Source: CAZIAK01 sp964537035 | GTDB taxonomy: Bacteria; Planctomycetota; B15-G4 | Reading direction: 5' to 3' | DNA length: 64,000 bases | Assembly: GCA_964537035.1 (NCBI GenBank) | Contig: CAZIAK010000027.1 | Coordinates: 5,756 to 69,755, forward strand | Part shown: in pieces, positions 18,129-26,064 of the stretch | Layout of the letters: each line of letters begins with the position of its first letter | How positions within the stretch are numbered: the stretch's first letter is position 1 | Made by a program: the position numbers and the translations under genes | The notes under the pieces: model-generated | The model's database searches: none | What the model saw: only the letters and a program-made list of their open reading frames with translations | Told to the model about the DNA's origin: nothing

Positions 18129-18743
18129 TCAGGCAGAGGGTTCGCTGCCGTTGTTCCCAGATGTTGCACGGACGTACACCAGGCGCACGAACACAATCAC
18201 CAGGCACGCCACCGGAAAGGTGAGCAGCGTGGCCATGGCCGTCTGTTCGAGGTCGACCACCATCCACACCGTGGCGTAGAGCAGGCCAGCGACCACGAAG
18301 AGCCAGCCCACGAAGCGTTGGGTCGCCTGGGTCTTGGCAGCACGGGCTCCTTCGCTGTCGAGAGGGGCGAGCTTCTTGGGCATGACGTTGCCCATGAAGA
18401 TGAGCAGCAGACCGAGCATCACGCCCACGGACCGCTTGGCCACATCGCCGTCGATCAGGTAGGACTCCTGTGCCAGGGCCGCGATGAGCGAGAGCGAGAG
18501 GATGCCACCGGCGCTGGCGATGCCTCGAATGAGCTCATGCTTCGTCTTGAGCCGGCGGGCGCTCTGTGCGCAGGCCTTGTCCACGAGCAGAACGGCGAGC
18601 CAGGCCCCGGGGAGAAAGAGCACGGATGCGGCCCAGCGGGTCGACAGCTCCGGGCGCTGCACCCACAAGGCGGCGCCGAGTCCTGCGACGAGCACGGTGA
18701 GGGTGACCGCCGTGGCGGTGAGGGTCTTGGGCTGCATGATCAC
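18129..18743 (-). CDS. sdpI: SdpI-like membrane protein
   Basis: A 204-residue membrane protein with about six hydrophobic segments. The key signature is GLLLIFMGNVMPKKLAPLDSE, matching the G-N-x-x-P-K motif of the SdpI family, followed by TQRFVGWLFVVAGLLY. SdpI in Bacillus subtilis confers immunity to the SdpC toxin and relays its presence by sequestering SdpR. The start overlaps the stop of an SdpR-like repressor by 4 bases, reproducing the sdpRI order. No sdpC-like toxin gene is visible nearby, so here the pair may sense an external toxin or envelope stress. Family call is good; immunity function is inference. Confidence 0.7.
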   Translation of the reverse strand: MIMQPKTLTATAVTLTVLVAGLGAALWVQRPELSTRWAASVLFLPGAWLAVLLVDKACAQSARRLKTKHELIRGIASAGGILSLSLIAALAQESYLIDGDVAKRSVGVMLGLLLIFMGNVMPKKLAPLDSEGARAAKTQATQRFVGWLFVVAGLLYATVWMVVDLEQTAMATLLTFPVACLVIVFVRLVYVRATSGNNGSEPSA

Positions 18744-19048
18744 TTGGCCTTTCTCTTGGCTGGGCGGCGCTTCTTGGTCGCGGGCTTCATCTCCATGCCG
18801 AAGACCTGGGCGAAGCCGAGCATGGCGTCTTCAAGGACCGACAACTTGAGCCGGTAGGTGACCACGCGGCCCACCTTCTCGGCCTCGACCAGGTCGGCCT
18901 CACGGAGCACGGCGAAGTGCGCCGACATGGTGGGCTTGGACACGGTGAAGTGCTCGGTGAGCTCGCCCGCGGTCATGGGTTGCTGGCGGAGCAGTCCGAG
19001 CACCTTGCGTCGGGTGGGGTCGGAGAGGGCCTTGAAGATCTTGTTCAT
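18740..19048 (-). CDS. sdpR: ArsR-family repressor, SdpR-like
   Basis: A 102-residue winged-helix regulator starting MNKIFKALSDPTRRKVLGLL. The segment QQPMTAGELTEHFTVSKPTMSAHFAVLREADLV is the helix-turn-helix, followed by the wing VGRVVTYRL. The MTAGEL and SKPTMSAH features are typical of the SdpR subgroup, which lacks metal-binding Cys, as here. The C-terminal tail is basic (KKRRPAKRKAK). A longer frame to 19153 would run through the promoter, so ATG 19048 is the likely start. No ribosome site precedes it and the candidate -10 is 7 bases upstream, suggesting a leaderless mRNA. Autorepression through the palindrome at 19050 is likely. Confidence 0.85.
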   Translation of the reverse strand: MNKIFKALSDPTRRKVLGLLRQQPMTAGELTEHFTVSKPTMSAHFAVLREADLVEAEKVGRVVTYRLKLSVLEDAMLGFAQVFGMEMKPATKKRRPAKRKAK

Positions 19049-19049
19049 G

Positions 19050-19084
19050 GTTCGATATTTAGCCAAGTATCGAACTATTGGCAA
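19050..19084 (-). promoter_or_regulatory. candidate sdpR operator and promoter
   Basis: GTTCGATA (19050-19057) and TATCGAAC (19068-19075) form a perfect 8-bp inverted repeat. On the minus strand a -35 TTGCCA (19084-19079) and a -10 TAAATA (19061-19056), 17 bases apart, overlap it. Transcription would start at about 19049, directly at the repressor start codon. A second nested inverted repeat, GCCAA/TTGGC, spans 19062-19082. Confidence 0.6.
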
Positions 19085-19280
19085 GGGCCAGTTGAGCACG
19101 ACGCAGAAGAGACAGATCTGGTGAGTATTGAAGGCACTTTGGCTCATGTCCAATGACGCGACCTCCCGATAGGCGGCTACAGGCAGGGGCTCCGCTCAGT
19201 GAGAGCCAGCACTGCCGGACACGCTCGATCCATCACGTTGAAGGCGCTCGTAGCGAGGCCTTTCGGAGGAACACACGCAC

Positions 19281-19724
19281 ATGCGTCTTGCACTCAATCA
19301 GAGGATTTGCGGTTTCAGCCTCGTCGAGGTGGCTGTGGTCGTCGTCATCGTCGCCGTCTTGGCTGCCTTTGCCGTGCCTCGCTTTCAGGTCTCGGTCGAG
19401 CGCTCGAAGGCTTCTGAGGCGTTTAACTACGCCTCGACCTTGCACTCAGCGATGGAGCGCTACCATGCCCGTGAGGGTCGTTACGCGGACGAGATCACGA
19501 AGCTGAACACGAGCATGACTCCCCCTGAGTACTTCGCCGTGGGTTCGGTGATCGTGCCGGATTCGGCTTCAGGCTTGCCGACCGGCTGGGAGATCACCAT
19601 GACCCGCTCCGGTCCTTCTGGAACCTACGGCGCCTACACCGTGGTCTGGTCCCACGAGGGCTTCGACGCCGTCAACAGCACCATCTCGAACGAGGTCAAC
19701 CCGTTCCGGACAACAGACAGCTGA
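19281..19724 (+). CDS. type IV pilin/pseudopilin
   Basis: A 147-residue protein with a class III signal: a basic leader (MRLALNQRICG) cut before Phe12 in GFSLVEVAVVVVIVAVLAAFAVPRF, with the conserved Glu at position 5 of the mature chain. The hydrophobic helix is followed by VERSKASEAFNYASTLHSAMERYHAREGRYA, common in type II secretion pseudopilins and minor pilins. The C-terminal globular part has no Cys pair. Prepilin peptidase and assembly genes are not in the window, so it is an orphan. ATG 19281 is placed by the leader length. Confidence 0.85.
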   Translation: MRLALNQRICGFSLVEVAVVVVIVAVLAAFAVPRFQVSVERSKASEAFNYASTLHSAMERYHAREGRYADEITKLNTSMTPPEYFAVGSVIVPDSASGLPTGWEITMTRSGPSGTYGAYTVVWSHEGFDAVNSTISNEVNPFRTTDS

Positions 19725-19777
19725 CTGACAACGGACCGACCTGTATCCTCTCCTTCGATCGCCTGGCCAGCCACCTG

Positions 19778-20215
19778 TCAGGCCAGCTGAACGCGCAGCC
19801 ACACGTGGTAGCCCATGAGCAACGTGTACAGGCCCAGGAGCGTCCAGGGCACCCAGCGAATCCAGCCAAAGCGGGTGTGGATGAGCAAGAAGGTCGCGCC
19901 CAGGGCCGTGAGCCCGAGCTTCAGCCCGATGAAGACCGGCTGGCCCGCTTCGATGGCCCAGCGCATGAACGGGTTGGCTTCTTCACCGCCGCGCTCCAGG
20001 TAGAGCAGGGTCAAGACCAGGTCGGCTGCCGAGAGGATCACCAGGGCAATGGCCGGGCCCCATTCTCGTGCACGGTAGCGATCGACGTAGATCTCCTGGT
20101 TTTCGTCAGCACGGCGCCCGTGTCGACGTCGGCCTCGCAACCAGTAGCGAGAGAGCATGGGCGTGGGACGACGACGTCGGTCAGGTCCCTGGCGGCGCGA
20201 GTCAGCTGTGGTCAA
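19778..20215 (-). CDS. DUF5658-like small membrane protein
   Basis: About 145 residues from a TTG start. A basic N-terminus (RRQGPDRRRRP, RGRRRHGRR) precedes three or four hydrophobic helices: WGPAIALVILSAADLVLTLLYL, then EEANPFMRWAI, FIGLKLGLTALGATFLLI and VPWTLLGLYTLLMGYHVWL. The D-x-x-L-T...E-x-N-P-x-M pattern matches DUF5658, a family of unknown function. ATG 20158 would be a shorter alternative but would lose the conserved basic segment. It starts 14 bases after the PilZ stop on the same strand, so the two are probably co-transcribed. Confidence 0.65.
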   Translation of the reverse strand: MTTADSRRQGPDRRRRPTPMLSRYWLRGRRRHGRRADENQEIYVDRYRAREWGPAIALVILSAADLVLTLLYLERGGEEANPFMRWAIEAGQPVFIGLKLGLTALGATFLLIHTRFGWIRWVPWTLLGLYTLLMGYHVWLRVQLA

Positions 20216-20229
20216 GAGGGCGCGGTCGC

Positions 20230-20589
20230 TCAGCTGTCTACACGAGTGGTGCGCTTCAGGGCAGCTCGCAGCGTGGCCCAGAGCGCGGGGTGGCTGGCCT
20301 GGGAGATCGGGTAGGAGAACTCGATGCCCAGGTAGTTCCCCTCCATCTCCACCCGCCCGTAGGCCACCGTGGCCATGATCGTCTCGATCAGCGGCTTCCC
20401 GTCACCGTCACCGACCTGGAGTGAGATCTGCACGGCCTCGCCCCGTTCGAGGAAGCGGCTGCAGAAGAGGCCCACGCCACCTTGGCTGAGGTCGATGGTG
20501 CTGACCTCCAAAGGCAGCCCGTCCGGAACGACCGAGAGTCGACCGTTGCGGATGAAGGGGACCCGTTCGAAGCGGCGTTGCTCGCGCAT
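20230..20589 (-). CDS. PilZ-domain protein, likely c-di-GMP binding
   Basis: A 119-residue single-domain PilZ protein. The first binding motif is the RxxxR block in EQRRFERVPF; the second is DLSQGGVGLF, equivalent to D/NxSxxG. Both are intact, so binding of cyclic di-GMP is expected. PilZ adaptors regulate motility, pili or exopolysaccharide by protein contact. It is probably an operon with the downstream DUF5658-like gene; the pseudopilin gene is on the other strand nearby, which hints at a pilus-related role without proof. Confidence 0.85.
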   Translation of the reverse strand: MREQRRFERVPFIRNGRLSVVPDGLPLEVSTIDLSQGGVGLFCSRFLERGEAVQISLQVGDGDGKPLIETIMATVAYGRVEMEGNYLGIEFSYPISQASHPALWATLRAALKRTTRVDS

Positions 20590-20736
20590 GTGCGTGGCAT
20601 TCCAGGGGCAAGCTCAAGAGTCTCATCGACATCTCAGGGCCGCTTCTTGACCTGCAACTGGCCTTTGTCACCCGGTGAGCGGAGAATCACAGGGCGGCCG
20701 GAACATCGCAGAGACCACGATCTGTAGTGCAGCCTG

Positions 20737-23253
20737 CTAGCGCCCCTCGGCCTGGCGCATGCGCTCCGACAGCTGGTGGGGCAGGCCGTGCTGACTCTCG
20801 AACAGGCGCACATCGAGGTGGTTGACCACCTGGTCGCGGTTCAGGTCGACACGGTCGTGCATCGGGGAGGGCAGCTGGCTGAGCGGGAGGCTCCAGCGAG
20901 CGCTGCTGCCGGCGCCTTGCCCACGTCCCGCTGTGTCGGGCAGGGGCGGGACGCAGGAACAGCTCGACATGGACAGGAAGTTGGCCGTCAAGAAGGGGTA
21001 GTCCTCCGAGCCGACGGCCCCGTTGTTGCTGAAGTCCGCGTCGCGAGTGAGGCCGTCCCAGGGGCAGCCCCCCGAAGCCGCCAGGCTGCCGAACTGGAAG
21101 AGGTACCAGGTGACATCGTTGATGTCGACGTCCCCGTCATCGTCCGTGTCGCCGCCGTCGAGGGTCACCACCGAGTCGGCCACGTAGCCGCTGCTGCCCA
21201 GACCCGAGAGGGTCGTCGTGGTCCATTGGGTGTGTTGGCGATCCTTGACGCACAGACTGGAGTAGGTGCCACAGGGGATCTCGACCGTGGTCATGGCCTG
21301 GACCGGCGTGGCTGGGTTGAGGTCGAGGTCGCTGAAGAACAGCACCTCACTGGTTTCGCTGCAGTCGCTGGTCATGAAGGTGATGCAGCGAGAGACGTCG
21401 GTGAACACGCCCACCAGGACGACCTCGATGTCCACGTCGTTGAACTCTTCAACGGTGATATCAAAGGTCGCCGCTGAGAAGTTGAGACAGCTGTCCGTGG
21501 CCGTGGCGGTCACGGTGGTGATGCCCTCCGGATAGGGATCGCTGAGCAGCAGGTTGTCGCTGCGTACGAGCACCACCAGGGGCGTGGCGTCGCAGTTGTC
21601 CGTGGCCGTGGGCGCGGTGAAGGTGACTTCGGCCTCGCATGAACCGGCGAGCGGGGTGACGGTGATGTCTGCGGGGACGCCAGAGAGAACCGGGGCTTCG
21701 TTGTCCGTCACGGTGACGGTCTGGGTGCAGGCGGTGGTGCCGCCGGCGCAGTCTGTTGCCGTCCAGGTGATGGTGGTGGCGAAGCCGGGGGCGCAGCCAG
21801 CGGGGTAGGGGTCGTCGAGAGGGAGGGCGTCGCTGCGCACGCCGACCACCGAGGCGAGGCCGCAGTCGTCGCTGGCCAAGGGCGGCGTGATCACCACCGC
21901 CGCGCTGCACAGGCCCGGATCGTTGAAGACGCTGATGTCAGCGGGGCAGACGAACGCGGGTGGGATGTCGTCCATGGTCCAGCTGAGGGGGTTGCCCAGG
22001 CGGGTGGGCAGGGGCAGCCCCAGGTAGCTGAACTCCGTGGGGAAGCCGCCGCCAGCGGTGAAGGCCACCTCGGTCTGTGAGCCGTCGTTGCCAGCGAGCA
22101 CCTTGAAGACCAAGGTCGCCAGCAGGGCGTCGTCGTCACTGCCCGGGTCGGTGAATCCCACGGAACCGTCCAGCAAGATCGTGCCTCCCCCGGCGTCCAC
22201 GATGGGCACGGAGATGTGCAGGGGGAAGGGCGTGCTCGTGTAGGAGCTCAGCACGGTCTGCAGGGCGAAGAAAGAGGGGTCGTAGCTCACCGAGGCGAAG
22301 AAGCCGGTGACGTCCCCTTCGAGGCAGTTCATGTTCAGCTCGACCTCGATGAGGTCGTCGGTGCCGTAGCACGACTGCTCATCGACCACGTCAAGGCCCA
22401 GGCGGTTGGTGGCCACGGACTCCAAGGTGTCGCGAGCGCAGTTGTCGGTGGTCCAGATCGAGGCGAAGTCGATGAGCGTGGGTTCGGCGGAGCCGCTGAG
22501 CAGGGACGGGGTCATGACGAAGCCGCTGTCGTTGGTGTGCGTCTCGCCATAGAGGAACGGCTCGACCGTGCCGAGTCCTGGGACGGGGACCGTGAAGGCT
22601 GCGCCATCCCAGAGGGTGGCCGTGGTCAGGTCGACCTCGGGCTGGACCACGCTGTGATAGATGCCGCCCTCGATGCCATAGACCGTCTGGGTGAAGACGT
22701 CGGTGGGGGTGCTGAAGGTCTGGGTCTGCTCGCAGAGACCGTCGGCGGGCGTGCCGTACATGACCGTGTGTGTGCGTATGCCCACCAGGTCGCCGGGTGT
22801 GTTCGGGCCCGAGTAGAAGTCGACGGTCCACACGGCGGGGAGGCCGCCGAAGGCTGGTTCGCCCAGGCCCCCGAGGGCGGCGTCGAGGGTCAGCAGGGCT
22901 GGCGGCAGGTTGGAGCCGTCGCTCGTGGGCGCCGTCATGACCACGTTGAGGGCGTAGTTTTCAGGGTCGGTCAGGGTCTGGCTGCTGGCGAACTGCGCGT
23001 TGAGGACTTCAACGTAGGCCACATTGGAGTTGTCCGCGGTGACCTGGGTCACGCCGGCGTTGTAGTGCACCACGACGATGTTGTTGCCGTCGATCTGATC
23101 TGGCCCCTCGAACTCGACCTTGAGGATGCCGCAGTCCTCGGCGTCCGCCACGGAGAGGCAGGGCGCTGTCTGTGCGCTGGCGGGCTCGACGCACAGGGCC
23201 ATGGTGGCGAGCAGGAAGCTGACGACTTGGAGTGTGTGGTGCGTTGCTGACAT
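20737..23253 (-). CDS. secreted cohesin/HYR/dockerin-like multidomain protein 1
   Basis: An 838-residue exported protein; the signal peptide (VVSFLLATMALCVEPASAQ) follows ATG 23253, with GGAGAAGAA upstream. A longer frame to 23535 has no conserved sequence. After an unrecognised N-terminal region comes a cohesin-like beta-sandwich (VTGFFASVSYDPSFFALQTV, SSYTSTPFPLHIS, LLATLVFKV). Two HYR-type domains follow (PPAFVCPADISVFND... ATDCAGG; APVLSGVPADITVTP... ATDNCD). The end has dockerin-like calcium loops: DTDDDGDVDINDVTWYL, DADFSNNGAVGSEDYPF and VDLNRDQVVNHLDVRLF. It ends LPHQLSERMRQAEGR. It is the most diverged of three tandem paralogues. Probably a surface or matrix protein. Confidence 0.75.
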   Translation of the reverse strand: MSATHHTLQVVSFLLATMALCVEPASAQTAPCLSVADAEDCGILKVEFEGPDQIDGNNIVVVHYNAGVTQVTADNSNVAYVEVLNAQFASSQTLTDPENYALNVVMTAPTSDGSNLPPALLTLDAALGGLGEPAFGGLPAVWTVDFYSGPNTPGDLVGIRTHTVMYGTPADGLCEQTQTFSTPTDVFTQTVYGIEGGIYHSVVQPEVDLTTATLWDGAAFTVPVPGLGTVEPFLYGETHTNDSGFVMTPSLLSGSAEPTLIDFASIWTTDNCARDTLESVATNRLGLDVVDEQSCYGTDDLIEVELNMNCLEGDVTGFFASVSYDPSFFALQTVLSSYTSTPFPLHISVPIVDAGGGTILLDGSVGFTDPGSDDDALLATLVFKVLAGNDGSQTEVAFTAGGGFPTEFSYLGLPLPTRLGNPLSWTMDDIPPAFVCPADISVFNDPGLCSAAVVITPPLASDDCGLASVVGVRSDALPLDDPYPAGCAPGFATTITWTATDCAGGTTACTQTVTVTDNEAPVLSGVPADITVTPLAGSCEAEVTFTAPTATDNCDATPLVVLVRSDNLLLSDPYPEGITTVTATATDSCLNFSAATFDITVEEFNDVDIEVVLVGVFTDVSRCITFMTSDCSETSEVLFFSDLDLNPATPVQAMTTVEIPCGTYSSLCVKDRQHTQWTTTTLSGLGSSGYVADSVVTLDGGDTDDDGDVDINDVTWYLFQFGSLAASGGCPWDGLTRDADFSNNGAVGSEDYPFLTANFLSMSSCSCVPPLPDTAGRGQGAGSSARWSLPLSQLPSPMHDRVDLNRDQVVNHLDVRLFESQHGLPHQLSERMRQAEGR

Positions 23254-23333
23254 GGTTCTTCTCCGGGTGCTTCGCCTGGCGTCGCCCGTGTGCAGTGAGC
23301 TGTGTCTTGGGGTGCGTTTGCAGTGGGCGGAGG

Positions 23334-23376
23334 GGTTCGGGCCGGGGCGACCTGGGCATCGCCGCCGACCCGAACC
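23334..23376 (-). terminator. hairpin after dockerin-like protein 2
   Basis: GGTTCGGG (23334-23341) pairs perfectly with CCCGAACC (23369-23376), with an inner GGCGA/TCGCC stem. It starts 15 bases past the stop of the minus-strand gene ending at 23391, and lies before the next gene of the series. Confidence 0.5.
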
Positions 23377-23390
23377 AGGGTCTCCCCTGC

Positions 23391-25832
23391 CTAGCGCTGG
23401 GTTCTGCGCATGTGCCGGGAGAGATCGCCGGACAAGCCGTACTTCAGCTCGAACAGCTCCACATCGCGGACATCCACTCGCCCATCGCCGTTGAGGTCGG
23501 CGGCGCCGCTCATGGCGTCGTGGACGGGCTGCCACTGGTGCAGGCCCGGGCGGTCGCCACCACCGAAGACGGAGGCGCAGCCACAGCTCGACGTGGTCAG
23601 CCAGTTCGCGGTGAGGAAGACGTAATCCTCGGAGCCCACGGCGCCGTTGTTGCTGAAGTCGGCGTCACGGGTGAAGCCGTCGTAGGGGCAGCCGCCGGAC
23701 GCAGCGATACCACCGAACTGGGCCAGGAACCAGGTCACGTCGTTGATGTCCACGTCGCCGTCGTTGTCCGTGTCGCCGCCGTCGAGCACGAGGGTGGCGC
23801 TGGCCACGTACTTGGCGCCCACGATGGTGAGCGCGGTGGTGTCCCACTTCGTGTGCTGCTCGTCCTTCGCACAGAGCTGGGTCCACACACCGCAGGGCAC
23901 CTGGATCGTGGTGGTGGCAGTGGCGGGTGCGCTGCCCACGAAGGTCAGAGTGGCGTCGGTGATCGCGCTGCAGCTGTCCGTCTGAAAATGGATGCAGCGC
24001 GAGGTGGCGTCAGAACCCGTGAGCTCGACGACGATGTCCACGTCGTTGGTGGCGGTCACCGTCACGTCGAACGTACAGCTGGACTCATTGCCGCAGGCAT
24101 CGGTGGCGGTGCAGGTCACCGTGGTCGTGCCGATGCCGAAGGTGCTGCCGCTCGCCGGGGAGCAGACCACCGTAGGTGACGGGTCGCAGGTGTCCGTGGC
24201 CGTGGGATCTGTCCAGCTGACCACGGCTCCTGTGCAACTCCCCGCGTCCGCCGACTGGGTGATGTCTGCGGGACAGGGCGTCAGCACGGGGGGGGTGTCG
24301 TCGAGAGTGATCGCGGCCGCATTGGTGAGCGTGGTGGTCAGCGGCGAGCCAGAGAAGCTGAGCTCGGAGGGGAAGGCGCCCGCGACCTCGAACGTGGCGG
24401 GCACGGTGGGTCCACAGGTGGTCACCACGTCAAAGACGAGGGTCGCCAGGACGGCGTCGTCGCCACTGCCCAGACCGCCAAAGGCCTCCGAGCCGTCGAG
24501 CTCGATGCGCCCGTCGTCGGCTTGCAGGATGGGCGAGATGTGCAGGGGGAAGGGCGATGAGGTGTAGCTGCTGAGGTCGCCCCGATAGAGCAGGGTGCCG
24601 ACCGGGTAGTTCACGAAGGCCTGGAAGCCCGTGGCCTTCAAGGTGAGGTTGACCATCTCCACATCGATCTCGACCTGGAAGCCCGCTGCCGGGTTGGCGT
24701 CGTCCTGGCAGTCGGCGGCGGTGAGCGCGAGCTCGCCCGCGAGGGGCGCCGTGGTCAACCACGAGCAGTAGTCCACGTTGGCGTCGGTGACGAAGTCGCC
24801 TGTGCCGTCAGCGTTGATCACATCCATGGCGGGGGTGAAGCTGGCGCCGAAGCAGGGCGGGTTGTCGGCTTCGAGGGTTCCGCTCGGATCACTCGGACCG
24901 CTGGCGTCACCCCACCAGTTGCCGGTGACATCAGAGATCATGCTCGCCGAGGTGTTGATCACGCCGAAGTCATTGCCTGCGATGATCGTGTTGCTGACCG
25001 AAACGACCGTGGCGTCGAAGGCGTCGAAGCCCACGGCGATGCCGGTGGTGTTGTTGGTGATCATGCTGTTGGTGACGGTGACGTCCGTGCCCGCACCGAA
25101 GAAGGTGGTGAACAGCATGCCCGCCGAGGTCGACCCATCGGACAGCGCCACGCCGCGATTGCGCGAGACGGTGCACTCGTCGATGGTGGCCACGCCGATG
25201 GAGGCGCCGAAGGCGTCCACGCAGGCGAAGTAATCGAGCCAGTTGCCGGGGCCTTTGCCCGTGTAGCAGCAGCGCTCGATGGTGGCGGGCTCGAAGACAT
25301 GGATGCCGAACCGGCCGATCTCGTCGAACGTGCAATCGGAGACGACCATGGGCGCGCCACCGGAGCCAAAGTGCGAGATGGCGATGCCGCCGTAGAGGGG
25401 GCCGCTCTCATCAAACTTGATCTCGGTGAAGCGGCAGTCGGTGACGCTGAGCGTGCCGTGGTTGCGCAGGCACGTGTGGACCTTGCTCCCCGTACCGTCG
25501 AAGATGAGGTTCTTGAAGCTGACCGTCTTGCCCAGGGGGATCAGGAACCAACCCCGAGCGTCTCCGCTTGTCCCCGTATCAAGGGAGGGGCGCAGGATGT
25601 CCGGGCCCGTGCCCTGCAGGGTCAGGCTCTTGCTGAACACCGTCTGCAGGTCAGGGGTGGTGTGGTCTGCGACCTGCATCTCGAGCGTGTGACCATCGAG
25701 AGTGTCGGCGTCGTCAATGGCGAGCTGGATGGAGGCGAACGACTCGGCCGTGTCCAGGTTCATGACCACCTGGCCGGTCGTGGGTGCGGCGAGCGTGAGC
25801 ATCGCGGCGAGCGATAGGATCTGTGCCTTCAT
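23391..25832 (-). CDS. secreted beta-helix/cohesin/HYR/dockerin-like protein 2
   Basis: An 813-residue protein starting at ATG 25832 (GGGAGAA upstream) with signal peptide MKAQILSLAAMLTLAAPTTG. Residues about 60-340 look like a right-handed parallel beta-helix of the NosD/pectate-lyase type (GIAISHFGS, VVSDCTFDEIGRFGIHV, VTNSMITNNTTGIAVGF, NTIIAGNDFGVI, GNWWGDASGP). Then a cohesin-like domain (ATGFQAFVNYPVGTLLYRG, SSYTSSPFPLHIS), one HYR domain (PPVLTPCPADITQSADAGS... TATDACGN), a Cys-containing beta domain, and dockerin-like loops (DTDNDGDVDINDVTWFL, DADFSNNGAVGSEDYVF, ADLNGDGRVDVRDVELF). Ends LSGDLSRHMRRTQR. It shares long near-identical C-terminal stretches with the next gene, so duplication is clear. 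Confidence 0.78.
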   Translation of the reverse strand: MKAQILSLAAMLTLAAPTTGQVVMNLDTAESFASIQLAIDDADTLDGHTLEMQVADHTTPDLQTVFSKSLTLQGTGPDILRPSLDTGTSGDARGWFLIPLGKTVSFKNLIFDGTGSKVHTCLRNHGTLSVTDCRFTEIKFDESGPLYGGIAISHFGSGGAPMVVSDCTFDEIGRFGIHVFEPATIERCCYTGKGPGNWLDYFACVDAFGASIGVATIDECTVSRNRGVALSDGSTSAGMLFTTFFGAGTDVTVTNSMITNNTTGIAVGFDAFDATVVSVSNTIIAGNDFGVINTSASMISDVTGNWWGDASGPSDPSGTLEADNPPCFGASFTPAMDVINADGTGDFVTDANVDYCSWLTTAPLAGELALTAADCQDDANPAAGFQVEIDVEMVNLTLKATGFQAFVNYPVGTLLYRGDLSSYTSSPFPLHISPILQADDGRIELDGSEAFGGLGSGDDAVLATLVFDVVTTCGPTVPATFEVAGAFPSELSFSGSPLTTTLTNAAAITLDDTPPVLTPCPADITQSADAGSCTGAVVSWTDPTATDTCDPSPTVVCSPASGSTFGIGTTTVTCTATDACGNESSCTFDVTVTATNDVDIVVELTGSDATSRCIHFQTDSCSAITDATLTFVGSAPATATTTIQVPCGVWTQLCAKDEQHTKWDTTALTIVGAKYVASATLVLDGGDTDNDGDVDINDVTWFLAQFGGIAASGGCPYDGFTRDADFSNNGAVGSEDYVFLTANWLTTSSCGCASVFGGGDRPGLHQWQPVHDAMSGAADLNGDGRVDVRDVELFELKYGLSGDLSRHMRRTQR

Positions 25833-26013
25833 GACGGGTTCTCCCTTGGATTCCCTCTGGCCAGCCGTCTCGCGGCAGGGCCGCAGAGGTGTGTCGTGTG
25901 GACAGGGCGACCCCGTGGTCGCCGCCGCCCCTGTTCCCTTGTGGATCCGACGGTCTTCAGCGCCGGACGATCGCCGCTCCCTCCCCCCCGGGAAGGCATG
26001 GCGAGAAAGCGGC

Positions 26014-26050
26014 CCAGGCCGGGGGCGATGCAGAGAGGCCCCCGGCCTGG
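26014..26050 (-). terminator. strong hairpin after dockerin-like protein 3
   Basis: CCAGGCCGGGGGC (26014-26026) and GCCCCCGGCCTGG (26038-26050) form a perfect 13-bp stem with an 11-base loop, 15 bases beyond the stop at 26065. The distance equals that of the hairpin after the neighbouring paralogue. No U-tract follows. Confidence 0.6.
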
Positions 26051-26064
26051 TCCGTACTGCTGGT

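Noticed and set aside
23254..23535. N-terminal extension of dockerin-like protein 1
   Set aside because: It precedes a clear signal peptide with its own ribosome site and overlaps the end and terminator of the neighbouring gene.
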